Shown here piece by piece: positions 50,124 through 60,915 of a stretch of DNA of 64,000 nucleotides. The DNA comes from Staphylococcus agnetis (GTDB lineage Bacteria > Bacillota > Bacilli > Staphylococcales > Staphylococcaceae). The translations under genes were made by a program, and so were the position numbers. The stretch spans positions 62,001 to 126,000 of the forward strand of contig NZ_PPQF01000056.1 in assembly GCF_002901865.1 (NCBI RefSeq). The letters are read 5' to 3'. Every line of letters begins with the position of its first letter. The stretch's first letter is position 1. The notes beneath the pieces were generated by a model. That model was not told where the DNA came from, ran no database searches, and saw nothing but the letters and a program-made list of their open reading frames with translations.

Positions 50124-52723
50124 TCTGCCTCACTCTTTCGTTTAATATTCTTCTTATAACTGTATTTTGAAAACCAAAATGCGATTAAAATTGAAAGAAC
50201 TGAAATGATAATCATCGTATAGAAATATGGGGGACGATATGTGATTTCAACGTTTTTCGCATGTTGTTTAACTGGAATCCCTGTCATAAAGTAATTTACT
50301 TTTTCAGGTTTTACAGATTGCCCATCTACAGTAGCGCGCATACCATGTCTATAAGGTATATTTATCACCATCATACCTTTATTATGATTTTTTAAACCTA
50401 TATTTATCGTAGATCGTGATTCATGATACGTATAGTTTTTTTCTTTAGATGCTTGATGTAACGTTTGATAGTCTTCACCGTATAAACCTAATAGTTTAAA
50501 TGCATACTTTCCTTTCGGAGACAAACGTATATGGATTTTACCGTTTTGATCAGGCTGTGTACGATAAAGTAAATCGTATTGTCCAGTACGGTATTTTGAG
50601 GCATTAAATAATCGGTTATTATGATATCCATTAATATCGATCACATGATTACTATCAGGCAGACCTCGTTTTACGTGTATGACCAGGTAAAAATCTTTAT
50701 ATTTTGATCGTAATGCTTTCGGTAGCGTTAATGTCGCCCCGCCATACCCTTGATTGACATTAATGTGTATTTGATCGACACTTTGAGCATTTTGATACTG
50801 CAATGTCGTTTGTTTTAATAAGTTAGGTGCAGGCGCAGGATAGGGCTGTCCTTGCCCCTCTAAAACAACACCATCTATCATCGCATGTTCACGATCTATT
50901 GCTGTATTTAATTGATTCGCATCATAATACGTATCGGTCACTTTGACAGCTGGAAGGACGTTTTGGTTTTCATAAATTCGGTACTGACCAGAAGTGTCAA
51001 CTTGTTTAAAATATTGAGGTAAATTTCCTTGATAATCTTTTAACATTTGATAACGGATAGACATTAAACTTGCGATATTGGCACGGCCTCCAGTCGATTG
51101 ATAGCGACTGACTGACTCTTCTTTAATATTTATCATTAATGCATTGTAATATAAATCGATAAGTTGTTGATCAAAAATACTTGAGTACAAACTCAATCCT
51201 TTAAAATGTTGATACATCGGTGTATTGTCTTGTTCATTCACCCGCCAATCTATGCGTTCTTCTGGCGCTTTTTGATGTGTCATTTTATTCACTAACGCTT
51301 GTTGGAGTGGTGTATGATAGAGACTTGCATTGACATAAAATGTATTAGCACGTTTTAAATGGTCCGAATGAAAGATTTGAAAATGCGTGAATACACTTGA
51401 CACAAGTATGGATAAAATAATGATGCTTGAACCATAAACCAAGCGCATTGGATGACGATAATGTTGTTGTTTTATATATAATGTGATGCCACCGATAAAC
51501 CACACGATGATGAGCCAAGGTATCCATATAACAAATTTTTCATACATTATCGCACTAATGATAACTAAGCTTAACACGAAAGAAGATGTCCACAGATATG
51601 TACGTAAATGTAATTTTAAAAAATGCTGCACGTAACATGCGATTAAACCACTCGTTGAAAACGCCAATAAATAATGCCAACGTTTTTGAGGCGCTGAAAA
51701 ACCATTAAATATACTGTCAACATATGGAATGTACGCTGAGATAATCGTTAAGATACTCAGTAAAGCAAACAATTTAAAATACATATTTCGATACAACTTA
51801 AAGGTGAGTAGTGCTTGAATACTTATGATTAATATGACAATAAGATAGTTATCATAAATAATGTTTGTATTTTGATTAAACTTTTCAATGAAAGGAATCG
51901 TTGTATCAAATGGAACGCGTTCATTATTTAAAAAGCTACGTGCGCCATGGAAGAAAAAAAGCAAGCTTGAACCTAAACCTAAAATGGCACCAATGGATAA
52001 TGTGAAAATGGTTTGCTTTCTTGACATTAAATCATCTGGATGACGATTGTATAAGCGTAAAATAAAGTAGAGTAACCCCATTAATAATTGATAATACGCA
52101 AAGTAAAAATTATTGATGAATGAGAGGGTGACAATTAGGATAAATAGACCGACTTTACCTGTTTTGAAATATCTTTCTATACTAGCCCACAAAAGTGGTA
52201 ATAAAATAAATACATCACTAAAAAATGGCCAATATACTGTAAATCTAAAGTATATGGGTGAAAACGCAAAGCCAGTAGCAAATACCCATTTAGATATGGC
52301 ATTCAGCTTTAAATATGAAGCATAATAATAAGTGGCTGCAAGAATAAGTGCACATTTTATAATGGATATAACAATCTCATTTTGGAACCAAAACATGAGA
52401 TGATTGGGTTCAACGAGATGCATGATATGTAAGAGTTTCACGATGATCACATTGATAATAAATAAAATGTTAGTCGTGAAGTAATATGATAAATCTGTAA
52501 AAAAATCACCGCCGAGACCAAAGTCTGTCGCATAGAAAAAAGTTCCTGACGACCACTTTTGATAAATATACATTTGAATAGGAACCATTTGTTCTATGCC
52601 GTCGTTGGGACCCGTAAATAAAATACCGTCTTTAAAAAACTTATATAAGATATAACTATGTGCGACAATCGATAGTAGTAAAAATGAAAGAAAGTATAAT
52701 AAACGGTGTTTTATTTTATACAT
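50120..52723 (-). CDS. YfhO-family multi-pass membrane protein (first copy)
   Basis: 867 residues from the ATG preceded by GAGAGG; a TTG at 52738 would add five residues but overlaps that ribosome binding site. Same layout as the downstream copy: many N-terminal helices, an external region from about 500, a final helix (FYTMIIISVLSILIAFWF) and a Lys-rich tail. Shared blocks are NGFSAPQKRW, FSTSGLIACY and LSLYSSIFDQQL, with clear divergence elsewhere, so the pair is an old tandem duplication. Coupled to the second copy, and 18 nt after gtcA. Probably extracellular glycosyl transfer to teichoic acid or another wall polymer. Confidence 0.88.
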   Translation of the reverse strand: MYKIKHRLLYFLSFLLLSIVAHSYILYKFFKDGILFTGPNDGIEQMVPIQMYIYQKWSSGTFFYATDFGLGGDFFTDLSYYFTTNILFIINVIIVKLLHIMHLVEPNHLMFWFQNEIVISIIKCALILAATYYYASYLKLNAISKWVFATGFAFSPIYFRFTVYWPFFSDVFILLPLLWASIERYFKTGKVGLFILIVTLSFINNFYFAYYQLLMGLLYFILRLYNRHPDDLMSRKQTIFTLSIGAILGLGSSLLFFFHGARSFLNNERVPFDTTIPFIEKFNQNTNIIYDNYLIVILIISIQALLTFKLYRNMYFKLFALLSILTIISAYIPYVDSIFNGFSAPQKRWHYLLAFSTSGLIACYVQHFLKLHLRTYLWTSSFVLSLVIISAIMYEKFVIWIPWLIIVWFIGGITLYIKQQHYRHPMRLVYGSSIIILSILVSSVFTHFQIFHSDHLKRANTFYVNASLYHTPLQQALVNKMTHQKAPEERIDWRVNEQDNTPMYQHFKGLSLYSSIFDQQLIDLYYNALMINIKEESVSRYQSTGGRANIASLMSIRYQMLKDYQGNLPQYFKQVDTSGQYRIYENQNVLPAVKVTDTYYDANQLNTAIDREHAMIDGVVLEGQGQPYPAPAPNLLKQTTLQYQNAQSVDQIHINVNQGYGGATLTLPKALRSKYKDFYLVIHVKRGLPDSNHVIDINGYHNNRLFNASKYRTGQYDLLYRTQPDQNGKIHIRLSPKGKYAFKLLGLYGEDYQTLHQASKEKNYTYHESRSTINIGLKNHNKGMMVINIPYRHGMRATVDGQSVKPEKVNYFMTGIPVKQHAKNVEITYRPPYFYTMIIISVLSILIAFWFSKYSYKKNIKRKSEAD

Positions 52724-52741
52724 GTGATTACCTCTCAATAA

Positions 52742-53140
52742 TTAATCTTTTAATATATACCTTGATAAGATAAATGTAATCGGAATTGTAATAATTAAAC
52801 CGACGAAAGGTGCAATAAATTCTTTGAAATGAAAATAATGTACAAAAATAAAAATGAATAAAGTTTGTGTGCCCATATTGACGACTTGTGTTAATGGGAA
52901 AGCTAAAAACTTTTTCAATGTAGGTTGAACTTTATATACAAAATAACAATTGAGGTAGTAAGAGATAATGAATGAAACAACAAAGCCAATGATGTGACTG
53001 ATTAAATAGTGAACATGAAAAAGGGATAATAATAGTAAATATATCGCATAATAATTGACAGTATTAATCCCACCGACAATCACAAATCGGATGAGTTCAT
53101 ACATTCTTTCGGTTTTAAACAAATTTATTCCTACTTTCAT
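52742..53140 (-). CDS. gtcA: GtrA/GtcA-family membrane protein, probable lipid-linked sugar flippase
   Basis: 132 residues with four predicted membrane helices, the usual size. Family features: YELIRFVIVGGINTVNYYAIYLLL at the start and ISYYLNCYFVYK in the middle. GtcA/GtrA proteins are thought to flip undecaprenyl-phosphate-linked sugars outward for teichoic-acid or O-antigen glycosylation. First gene of the operon with two yfhO genes. The ATG at 53140 has no good ribosome binding site, and an internal ATG (residue 13, before YELIRF) is possible. No CsbB-type glycosyltransferase gene is nearby. Confidence 0.88.
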   Translation of the reverse strand: MKVGINLFKTERMYELIRFVIVGGINTVNYYAIYLLLLSLFHVHYLISHIIGFVVSFIISYYLNCYFVYKVQPTLKKFLAFPLTQVVNMGTQTLFIFIFVHYFHFKEFIAPFVGLIITIPITFILSRYILKD

Positions 53141-53188
53141 ACGATTCTAGAGATGTGTCAATTAGGATAGCCTTTGACGTTAAAAACA

Positions 53189-53194
53189 ATTATA
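53189..53194 (-). promoter_or_regulatory. Putative -10 box of the gtcA operon
   Basis: TATAAT on the minus strand, about 50 nt before gtcA. The -35 is poor. Confidence 0.35.
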
Positions 53195-53332
53195 CTAAGG
53201 GTTGTAGAAAAAGTATTTAACGAATGATGACACATATTTTATATAGTTAAAAACTAAGATAAATATAACATAAATCATATTTTAGTGTGTAAATGATTCG
53301 AGTTAAAGATAGATGAAAGTGAGTGAAACGTG

Positions 53333-54214
53333 TTGGTAATTCAATGGTACCCGGGCCATATGGCTAAAGCAAAACGAGAAGTAACAGAACAATTAAAAAA
53401 AGTTGATGTTGTGTTTGAGCTTGTTGATGCACGTATTCCATATAGTTCACGTAATCCAATGATTGATGAGGTCATTCAACAAAAACCACGTGTGGTGATT
53501 TTAAATAAAAAGGATATGGCGAATTTAAACGAACTAACAAAATGGGAAACTTTTTTTAAGGATAAAGGCGCGATACCTGTTATGGTGGATGCAAAACATG
53601 GCAAAGGTTTAAAACAAGTCGAAGCGGCTGCAATAACAGCAACGAAAGAAAAAATGGATCGAGAGAAAGCTAAAGGTTTAAAGCCTCGTGCAATCCGTGC
53701 GATGATTGTTGGTATTCCTAATGTAGGTAAATCGACGCTGATAAACAAATTGGCGCATCGTGCGATTGCGCAAACGGGTAATAAACCTGGTGTTACAAAG
53801 CAACAACAATGGATTAAAGTGGGTAAATCCCTTCAATTGTTAGATACTCCTGGGATTTTATGGCCTAAATTTGAAGATCAAATTGTCGGGAAAAAATTGA
53901 GTTTAACAGGGGCAATTAAAGATAGTATTGTTCATTTGGATGATGTGGCTATTTATGGTTTGGAATTTTTAATTGAACATGACTACGAAAATTTAAAAAA
54001 CCATTATAAAGTCGATGTAGAAAAAACGGCAGAAAATATTGAATGGTTTGATGCAATTGGCCGTAAACGCGGTTTACTACGTCGCGGCAGTGAAATTGAC
54101 TATGAAGCGGTCATCGAATTAATCGTATATGATATACGTAACGCTAAAATTGGAACATATTGTTTTGATTTATATGATCAATTTAAAACGAGTGCTGATC
54201 AACATGACAGTTAA
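53333..54214 (+). CDS. rbgA: Ribosome biogenesis GTPase RbgA (YlqF)
   Basis: 293 residues. A circularly permuted GTPase needed for late 50S assembly. G4 (LNKKD) near residue 56 comes before G1 (GIPNVGKST) near 128 and G3 (LLDTPGIL); the C-terminal ANTAR-like RNA-binding region covers about 200-290. Start uncertain: TTG at 53333 gives [14 protein letters not shown] as in relatives, and the GTG at 53330 adds one residue. It overlaps rnhB by 11 nt. Confidence 0.95.
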   Translation: MVIQWYPGHMAKAKREVTEQLKKVDVVFELVDARIPYSSRNPMIDEVIQQKPRVVILNKKDMANLNELTKWETFFKDKGAIPVMVDAKHGKGLKQVEAAAITATKEKMDREKAKGLKPRAIRAMIVGIPNVGKSTLINKLAHRAIAQTGNKPGVTKQQQWIKVGKSLQLLDTPGILWPKFEDQIVGKKLSLTGAIKDSIVHLDDVAIYGLEFLIEHDYENLKNHYKVDVEKTAENIEWFDAIGRKRGLLRRGSEIDYEAVIELIVYDIRNAKIGTYCFDLYDQFKTSADQHDS

Positions 54215-54980
54215 AACGATTAAGGATATTGAAAAAGAGTTGCTTGAAATCATGTCTTTAGAGGAATTAGAAAGGCATCCAAGTTATCATGATTCTCGAA
54301 AAGGCGTGCAAAAAGCATTTACGCGCCAACGTAAATATATTCAAAAGCAACTACAGATGCAACAAGATTATGAAGCAATGTGTAAATATGAAAACGAGAT
54401 ATTAACGAATCATCCACATGCAATAATTTGTGGTATCGATGAAGTAGGGCGGGGCCCTCTAGCTGGCCCTGTGATCGCAAGTGCTGTGGTTTTAGAGCAC
54501 AATCATAATTATATTGGTATCAACGACTCGAAAAAATTAAATAAATTGACGCGTGATGATTTGAATCTCAAATTACAGTCAAATGTGACATCTTGGGCGA
54601 TTGGTTCTGCTTCACCAGAAGAAATTGATAAATTAAATATTTATGAAGCTACAAAGTTAGCAATGTATCGTGCAATTCAAAATTTAGATGTCGAACCAAC
54701 ACATTATTTAATCGATGCGATGCATTTGGAAGACGTGACCGAACCGCAAACGTCTATTATTAAAGGTGATGCCAAAAGTGTATCCATTGCCGCTGCGAGT
54801 ATTATCGCTAAAGTATATCGGGATAACTTAATGGAAGATTATCACGACCAGTATCCACATTATGATTTTCACAATAATGCAGGATATGGGACAAAGAAAC
54901 ATCTTGAAGGCTTGAAATACTATGGGGTTACACCGATACATCGTAAGACGTTTGAGCCGATTAAATCGCTATTGAGCTAA
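54204..54980 (+). CDS. rnhB: Ribonuclease HII
   Basis: 258 residues. It cleaves RNA in RNA-DNA hybrids, including single ribonucleotides in DNA. The signature [17 protein letters not shown] supplies the first Asp-Glu pair (about residue 75), with LIDAMHLE and the [11 protein letters not shown] end completing the site. The N-terminal about 65 residues form the extra substrate-binding region of Gram-positive RNase HII. ATG at 54204 inside the end of rbgA; the longer frame from 54129 is not family-like. Confidence 0.96.
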   Translation: MTVKTIKDIEKELLEIMSLEELERHPSYHDSRKGVQKAFTRQRKYIQKQLQMQQDYEAMCKYENEILTNHPHAIICGIDEVGRGPLAGPVIASAVVLEHNHNYIGINDSKKLNKLTRDDLNLKLQSNVTSWAIGSASPEEIDKLNIYEATKLAMYRAIQNLDVEPTHYLIDAMHLEDVTEPQTSIIKGDAKSVSIAAASIIAKVYRDNLMEDYHDQYPHYDFHNNAGYGTKKHLEGLKYYGVTPIHRKTFEPIKSLLS

Positions 54981-55066
54981 AGTAGAAAAATTAAAATATT
55001 TGGAAATTTAAGTTGATTTGTTTTAATATGTAAATATGTCCAAAAAGAAAGGAATTAAACATACTT

Positions 55067-55336
55067 ATGGATGAAACATTACAAAAACTTTATACAGTAT
55101 TAGTCCACTTTGAAGAAACTGATACTGAAATTACTGAAGACGAAAACAAATTAAGAAAAATTAAAGATGAGATTGAAACGAATTTAAATGTTTCTATAGA
55201 GAAAGAATCACAATCAGACTTAATTCGTATTTTGAAGGAACATCAGTTTGTTGTTGAATCAACTGAGGATGAACAGAAAATTGTAAGTGTGCCTATGGAT
55301 GAAGACACACAAATTACTTTCCAAGCTGATAAATAA
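55067..55336 (+). CDS. Small acidic conserved hypothetical protein
   Basis: 89 residues, rich in Glu, Asp and Lys, with no membrane helix or signal peptide. The ribosome binding site AAAGGAA lies 12 nt ahead and a strong terminator follows, so it is expressed as its own unit between rnhB and sucC. A helical first half (LQKLYTVLVHFEETD) and a beta-prone end (KIVSVPMDEDTQITF) can be guessed. I recall small hypothetical proteins at this place in other staphylococci but cannot name a family. Confidence 0.75.
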   Translation: MDETLQKLYTVLVHFEETDTEITEDENKLRKIKDEIETNLNVSIEKESQSDLIRILKEHQFVVESTEDEQKIVSVPMDEDTQITFQADK

Positions 55337-55350
55337 GAAGGCGTTGTATC

Positions 55351-55385
55351 ACTCGCATACGTGTTTAACATGTATGCGAGTTTTT
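55351..55385 (+). terminator. Terminator after the small acidic protein
   Basis: ACTCGCATACGTG (55351-55363) pairs with CATGTATGCGAGT (55369-55381) with one wobble and a 5-nt loop, then TTTT. Confidence 0.9.
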
Positions 55386-55480
55386 ATGTTAAGCACATCG
55401 ATATCGTGAGAGGTCTATTTTTACAATAATGAACAAGGTGTTAAGTGATTGAAAGATAGGTAAAAACAAGCGTCTATCTG

Positions 55481-55509
55481 TTTACAATAGCGCTTACATT
55501 TTCTATAAT
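55481..55509 (+). promoter_or_regulatory. Promoter of sucCD
   Basis: TTTACA (55481-55486), exactly 17 nt, then perfect TATAAT (55504-55509), 40 nt before sucC. Confidence 0.82.
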
Positions 55510-55517
55510 TGAAAATG
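55484..55517 (+). promoter_or_regulatory. Putative CcpA cre site and dyad in the sucC promoter
   Basis: Between -35 and -10, the minus strand reads TGTAAGCGCTATTG (55485-55498), 12 of 14 positions of the cre consensus TGWAANCGNTNWCA. Across the -10 box, CATTTTC (55497-55503) and GAAAATG (55511-55517) form a perfect dyad with 7 nt between. Both positions would repress transcription. Confidence 0.6.
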
Positions 55518-55548
55518 AACTTAACCTTAAGAAACAGGAGGATGGAGT

Positions 55549-56715
55549 ATGAATATCCATGAGTATCAAGGAAAAGAAATTTTTCGCTCAATGGGCGTAG
55601 CAGTACCAGAGGGGCGCGTGGCTTTCTCAGCGAAAGAAGCTGTGGAAAAAGCGAAAGAATTAGACAGTGATGTATATGTAGTGAAAGCGCAAATCCACGC
55701 AGGTGGACGTGGTAAAGCAGGCGGTGTTAAAATTGCCAAATCTTTATCAGAAGTTGAAACATATGCGAATGAGTTACTTGGCAAAGTGTTAGTTACACAC
55801 CAAACTGGGCCTGAAGGTAAAGAAGTGAAACGTCTTTACATTGAAGAAGGCGCAAATATTCAAAAAGAATATTATGTTGGCTTTGTCATTGATCGTGCGA
55901 CAGATAGAGTGACATTAATGGCATCTGAAGAAGGCGGAACTGAAATTGAAGAAGTTGCAGCATCAAACCCTGAGAAAATCTTCAAAGAAACAATTGATCC
56001 GGTTGTAGGTTTAGCGCCATATCAAGCACGTCGCATTGCCTTTAACATTAATATTCCTAAAGAATCAGTCAATAAAGCTGTTAAATTCTTAATTTCTTTA
56101 TACAATGTGTTCATCGAGAAAGATTGTTCTATCGTAGAAATCAACCCGCTTGTTTTAACAGGTGAAGGTGATGTTTTAGCGCTGGATTCTAAAATTAACT
56201 TTGATGACAATGCATTATTCCGTCATAAAGATATTTTAGAATTACGCGACTTAGACGAAGAAGATCCTAAAGAAATCGAAGCTTCTAAATATGATTTATC
56301 ATATATTGCACTAGACGGTAACATTGGTTGTATGGTCAATGGTGCAGGTTTAGCTATGGCGACAATGGATACGATTAATCATTTTAATGGTACCCCAGCT
56401 AACTTCCTTGACGTAGGGGGCGGCGCTACAAAAGAAAAAGTAACGGAAGCATTTAAAATCATCTTAGGTGATAGCAATGTGAAAGGTATTTTTGTAAATA
56501 TTTTCGGTGGTATTATGCGTTGTGATGTCATCGCTGAAGGTATTGTAGCCGCAGTTAAAGAAGTTGATTTAACATTACCATTAGTTGTACGTCTTGAAGG
56601 TACAAATGTTGAGATTGGTAAGCAAATTTTAAAAGATTCAGGTTTAGCAATTGAACCAGCTACAACGATGGCTGAAGGTGCTCAAAAAATTGTTAAGCTT
56701 GTAAACGAAGCGTAA
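55549..56715 (+). CDS. sucC: Succinyl-CoA synthetase, beta subunit
   Basis: 388 residues. With SucD it converts succinyl-CoA to succinate in the TCA cycle, making ATP or GTP. The ATP-grasp domain starts [17 protein letters not shown] and includes [16 protein letters not shown] and EINPLVLT; the C-terminal ligase domain has [18 protein letters not shown] and [21 protein letters not shown] precedes the ATG. sucD follows after 21 nt. Confidence 0.98.
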   Translation: MNIHEYQGKEIFRSMGVAVPEGRVAFSAKEAVEKAKELDSDVYVVKAQIHAGGRGKAGGVKIAKSLSEVETYANELLGKVLVTHQTGPEGKEVKRLYIEEGANIQKEYYVGFVIDRATDRVTLMASEEGGTEIEEVAASNPEKIFKETIDPVVGLAPYQARRIAFNINIPKESVNKAVKFLISLYNVFIEKDCSIVEINPLVLTGEGDVLALDSKINFDDNALFRHKDILELRDLDEEDPKEIEASKYDLSYIALDGNIGCMVNGAGLAMATMDTINHFNGTPANFLDVGGGATKEKVTEAFKIILGDSNVKGIFVNIFGGIMRCDVIAEGIVAAVKEVDLTLPLVVRLEGTNVEIGKQILKDSGLAIEPATTMAEGAQKIVKLVNEA

Positions 56716-56736
56716 GGAAAGGATGGGACAACGAAA

Positions 56737-57645
56737 ATGAGTGTATTTGTTGATAAAAATACAAAAGTAATCGTACAAGGTATTACAGGGTCTACAGCCC
56801 TTTTCCATACTAAACAAATGTTAGAATATGGTACACAAATCGTAGCAGGTGTGACACCTGGTAAAGGTGGTCAAGTTGTAGAAGGTGTACCTGTATACAA
56901 CACAGTAGAAGAAGCGAAAAAAGAAACGGGTGCGAACGTATCAGTGATTTACGTACCTGCACCATTTGCTGCAGATGCCATTTTAGAATGTGCGGATGCA
57001 GAATTAGACTTAGCGATTTGTATTACAGAACACATTCCTGTTATTGATATGGTTAAAGTGAAACGTTATTTAGAAGGTAAAAAGACACGTTTAATTGGTC
57101 CAAACTGTCCAGGAGTCATCACTTCTGATGAAACAAAAATCGGTATTATGCCAGGATATATCCATAAAAAAGGTCATGTAGGTGTAGTATCTCGTTCTGG
57201 TACATTAACGTATGAAGCAGTGCATCAATTAACTGAAGAAGGCATTGGTCAATCAACAGCTGTAGGTATTGGTGGCGACCCTGTAAATGGTACGAACTTT
57301 ATTGACGTTTTAAAAGCATTCAATGAAGACGATGATACACATGCAGTGGTAATGATTGGTGAAATTGGTGGTACAGCTGAAGAAGAAGCAGCAGAATGGA
57401 TTAAAGCCAATATGAAAAAACCAGTTGTAGGCTTTATTGGTGGTCAAACAGCACCTCCAGGAAAACGTATGGGTCATGCTGGCGCAATTATTTCTGGTGG
57501 TAAAGGTACTGCGGATGAAAAAATCAAAACGCTTAACGCATGTGGTGTTAAGACTGCAGATACACCTTCTGAAATCGGTTCTACATTAATTCAAGCTGCC
57601 AAAGATGCAGGCATTTATGAACAATTATTAACGGTAAAAAAATAA
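56737..57645 (+). CDS. sucD: Succinyl-CoA synthetase, alpha subunit
   Basis: 302 residues. It carries the phosphohistidine intermediate. CoA-binding Rossmann part: [18 protein letters not shown]; the active His is in [20 protein letters not shown] (His247). Length and both signatures are normal. Operon with sucC; a strong terminator follows. Confidence 0.98.
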   Translation: MSVFVDKNTKVIVQGITGSTALFHTKQMLEYGTQIVAGVTPGKGGQVVEGVPVYNTVEEAKKETGANVSVIYVPAPFAADAILECADAELDLAICITEHIPVIDMVKVKRYLEGKKTRLIGPNCPGVITSDETKIGIMPGYIHKKGHVGVVSRSGTLTYEAVHQLTEEGIGQSTAVGIGGDPVNGTNFIDVLKAFNEDDDTHAVVMIGEIGGTAEEEAAEWIKANMKKPVVGFIGGQTAPPGKRMGHAGAIISGGKGTADEKIKTLNACGVKTADTPSEIGSTLIQAAKDAGIYEQLLTVKK

Positions 57646-57659
57646 GTGTAGAAATATTT

Positions 57660-57691
57660 AAGGATGGAGCCAAATAGGTTCCATCCTTTTT
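57660..57691 (+). terminator. Terminator after sucD
   Basis: AAGGATGGAGCC (57660-57671) pairs with GGTTCCATCCTT (57677-57688), one wobble, loop AAATA, then TTT. Confidence 0.9.
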
Positions 57692-57857
57692 GTATATTTA
57701 GCGCTTTGTTAGAATGATGAATATATTTTTTAAGCCATCTCCCTAATCGAACTAATAAATGACTCTATAATCAATTCGGAATTCTAATTTTAATCCTTTT
57801 TTTAGACACATTATAGAACATATGAATACGATACAATTGTTTTGAGGTGACACAATT

Positions 57858-58739
57858 GTGCTATTAGAAAATTTAATTAAATTGCGTTATGCAGGTTTTA
57901 CGACACAGCAACTTTATCGCATTTTTAAGCGACCTATTGACGTTTTGTCATCAGCCATCACACCTATTTTGCATCAATATATTACGAACCAAAGTCCTTC
58001 TTCGTTACGATTAAAACTCCAAACATTTCATACATTAAGTGCTTCTAATATTTTACAACAACTCCGTCACGATAACATTTTTCCAATCACTCTATTAGAT
58101 GAGCAATTCCCAACCCTTTTAAAAGAAATTTACCAACCGCCACTTTTATTATTTTGTAAAGGCGACCTCTCATACGTTACCGCTTCAAAGTACAAACTCG
58201 GCATAGTGGGTGCACGTGACTGTACGCTTTATAGCGAAAAAGCTGTCAATTATCTTCTTCAAGAGATGAAACATGCGCCTTTAATCATTGTATCTGGTCT
58301 TGCGAAAGGAACAGATGCACTTGCGCATGATTACGCGCTCAAATATTCATTACCTACAATAGGTGTGTTAGGGTTTGGGCATCATTATCATTATCCTTCA
58401 GTAACAAAATCACTTCGACATTCCATTGAAATGAACGGACGAGGATTAACTATCAGTGAATATCCTCCCATGACGCCACCCGCAAAATTTCGTTTTCCTG
58501 AACGTAATCGTATCATCAGTGGTCTGAGCCATGGCGTTCTAGTTACAGAAGCAAAAGAGAAAAGTGGTGCACTTATCACGTTAGATCAAGCATTAGAACA
58601 TAATCGAAATGTGTATGTACTCCCTGGAGATATGTTTAATAAACACACAAAAGGTAATATGATGCGTATTAAGGAAGGTGCTGAAATTGTACTTTCAGCA
58701 GTAGATATTTTGAAAGATTTGAATACGTCAATTCAGTGA
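57858..58739 (+). CDS. dprA: DNA processing protein DprA (Smf)
   Basis: 293 residues from a GTG 9 nt after GAGGTGA. DprA protects incoming single-stranded DNA during transformation and loads RecA. The Rossmann-like core shows GIVGARDCTLYSEKA, VSGLAKGTDALAHDYAL, TIGVLGFG and SEYPPMTPPAKFRFPERNRIISGLS. Staphylococci keep it although competence is rare. It stands between sucD and topA, the usual place. Confidence 0.95.
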   Translation: MLLENLIKLRYAGFTTQQLYRIFKRPIDVLSSAITPILHQYITNQSPSSLRLKLQTFHTLSASNILQQLRHDNIFPITLLDEQFPTLLKEIYQPPLLLFCKGDLSYVTASKYKLGIVGARDCTLYSEKAVNYLLQEMKHAPLIIVSGLAKGTDALAHDYALKYSLPTIGVLGFGHHYHYPSVTKSLRHSIEMNGRGLTISEYPPMTPPAKFRFPERNRIISGLSHGVLVTEAKEKSGALITLDQALEHNRNVYVLPGDMFNKHTKGNMMRIKEGAEIVLSAVDILKDLNTSIQ

Positions 58740-58765
58740 ACTTGATCATAATTAAATACAAAAGA

Positions 58766-58795
58766 TTGACAAATATAAAATTTACAGTTTATCAT
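58766..58795 (+). promoter_or_regulatory. Promoter of topA
   Basis: Perfect TTGACA (58766-58771), 18 nt, then TATCAT (58790-58795). Confidence 0.68.
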
Positions 58796-58833
58796 TTATC
58801 TTTGTAAACAGAAATCGCAAGGGGGGAAATGCT

Positions 58834-60903
58834 TTGGCAGATAATCTTGTCATCGTTGAATCGCCTGCAAAAGCTAAAACGATAGAAAAATATTTAGGAA
58901 AAAAATACAAAGTTGTTGCATCGATGGGGCATGTGCGTGATTTGCCTCGAAGTCAAATGGGTGTCGATGTTGACGATAACTATGAACCTAAATATATTAC
59001 CATCCGCGGTAAAGGGCCGGTCGTTAAAGATTTAAAAAGATATGCTAAAAAGGCGAAAAAAGTTTTTCTAGCAAGTGACCCCGATCGTGAAGGTGAAGCG
59101 ATTGCATGGCATTTAGCTCATATTTTAGAATTAGAAGACAGTAAAGAAAACCGTGTCGTATTTAATGAAATCACTAAAGATGCGGTAAAAGAAAGCTTTA
59201 AAAATCCAAGAGGCATTGAAATGGAACTCGTCGATGCGCAACAAGCACGACGTGTATTAGATAGACTCGTAGGTTATAATATCTCTCCAGTATTATGGAA
59301 GAAAGTAAAAAAAGGACTTTCAGCTGGACGTGTTCAATCTGTTGCACTTAGATTAGTTATTGATCGAGAAAATGAAATTCGCAATTTTAAACCTGAAGAG
59401 TATTGGTCGATTGAAGGTGAGTTTAGACATAAGAAATCTAAATTCACGGCCAAGTTTCTTCATTATAAAGGGAAGCCATTTAAACTTTCGACTAAAGAAG
59501 ATGTTGATACGATTACGAAAGCGCTAAATGGTAATGAATTTGACATCACTAATGTGACTAAAAAAGAAAAAATAAGAAAACCGGCGAATCCGTTTACAAC
59601 TTCTACGTTGCAACAAGAAGCAGCACGTAAATTGAATTTTAAGGCACGTAAAACGATGATGGTGGCGCAACAATTATATGAAGGTATTGATTTAAAACGT
59701 AAAGGTACGATTGGTTTAATTACGTATATGCGTACAGATTCAACTCGTATTTCTAAAGATGCGCAAGCTGAAGCTAAAACTTTTATTCAATCAGAATATG
59801 GCGACGCTTATTTAACGAAGTCTGTATCTAAGGGTAAACAAGGCGATCAAGACGCGCATGAAGCAATCCGTCCTACAAGTACAATGCGTACACCGAACGA
59901 AATGAAACCATTTCTTACTCGAGATCAATACCGTTTGTATAAATTGATTTGGGAACGCTTTGTAGCGAGTCAAATGGCTCCAGCAATTCTTGATACGGTA
60001 GCTGTAGATTTAACACAAAATGACGTGAAATTTAGAGCGAACGGGCAAACAATAAAATTTAAAGGGTTTATGACACTTTATGTTGAAACGCAAGATGATA
60101 AAGAAAAAGAAAAGGAAAATCGTTTGCCTGAACTCAAAGTAGGAGATCAAGCACTCGCAACTAAAATTGATCCAGCTCAGCATTTTACGCAACCACCACC
60201 AAGATATACTGAAGCACGTCTCGTTAAAACTTTAGAAGAACTTAAAATTGGTCGACCATCGACGTATGCACCTACCATTGATACAATTCAAAAACGTAAT
60301 TATGTTAAAAGTGAAAATAAGCGTTTTGTACCAACAGAATTAGGAGAAATCGTTCACGAGCAAGTAAAAGACTATTTCCCAGAGATTATTGATGTTGATT
60401 TCACAGTGAATATGGAAACATTGTTGGATAAAATTGCCGATGGTGATATCGCATGGAAAAAAGTAGTAAGCGATTTTTACAACAGCTTTAAACAAGATGT
60501 CGCACGTGCAGAATCAGAAATGGAAAAAATCGAAATCAAAGATGAACCTGCGGGTGAAGACTGTGAAAAATGTGGCAGTCCAATGGTAATTAAAATGGGA
60601 CGTTATGGTAAATTTATGGCGTGTTCGAATTTCCCTGACTGTCGTAATACAAAAGCAATTGTAAAACCTATTGGTGTCACTTGTCCTAAATGTAAGAAAG
60701 GTGACGTTGTAGAGCGTAAATCTAAGAAAAACCGCGTGTTTTATGGTTGTAGTGGTTATCCTGAATGTGATTTCGTCACGTGGGATAAACCTGTAGGACG
60801 TGATTGTCCTAAATGTAATCATTATTTAGTTGAGTCTAAAAAAGGACGTACTTCACAAGTTGTATGTTCTAATTGCGATTATAAAGAGAAAGTTCAAAAA
60901 TAA
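58834..60903 (+). CDS. topA: DNA topoisomerase I
   Basis: 689 residues from a TTG start with GGGGGGAAA upstream. It relaxes negative supercoils. TOPRIM domain at the N-terminus ([32 protein letters not shown]), active tyrosine Y298 in [14 protein letters not shown], and three C-terminal four-cysteine zinc modules (CEKCGSPM...[15 protein letters not shown]...[15 protein letters not shown]...CSNC). First gene of a run with trmFO, xerC and hslVU. Confidence 0.98.
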   Translation: MADNLVIVESPAKAKTIEKYLGKKYKVVASMGHVRDLPRSQMGVDVDDNYEPKYITIRGKGPVVKDLKRYAKKAKKVFLASDPDREGEAIAWHLAHILELEDSKENRVVFNEITKDAVKESFKNPRGIEMELVDAQQARRVLDRLVGYNISPVLWKKVKKGLSAGRVQSVALRLVIDRENEIRNFKPEEYWSIEGEFRHKKSKFTAKFLHYKGKPFKLSTKEDVDTITKALNGNEFDITNVTKKEKIRKPANPFTTSTLQQEAARKLNFKARKTMMVAQQLYEGIDLKRKGTIGLITYMRTDSTRISKDAQAEAKTFIQSEYGDAYLTKSVSKGKQGDQDAHEAIRPTSTMRTPNEMKPFLTRDQYRLYKLIWERFVASQMAPAILDTVAVDLTQNDVKFRANGQTIKFKGFMTLYVETQDDKEKEKENRLPELKVGDQALATKIDPAQHFTQPPPRYTEARLVKTLEELKIGRPSTYAPTIDTIQKRNYVKSENKRFVPTELGEIVHEQVKDYFPEIIDVDFTVNMETLLDKIADGDIAWKKVVSDFYNSFKQDVARAESEMEKIEIKDEPAGEDCEKCGSPMVIKMGRYGKFMACSNFPDCRNTKAIVKPIGVTCPKCKKGDVVERKSKKNRVFYGCSGYPECDFVTWDKPVGRDCPKCNHYLVESKKGRTSQVVCSNCDYKEKVQK

Positions 60904-60915
60904 GGAGGAAATCGT

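Noticed and set aside
60514-60822. 102-codon minus-strand ORF opposite the topA zinc modules
   Set aside because: Phe/Thr-rich translation is the mirror of Lys/Cys codons in topA; no ribosome binding site.
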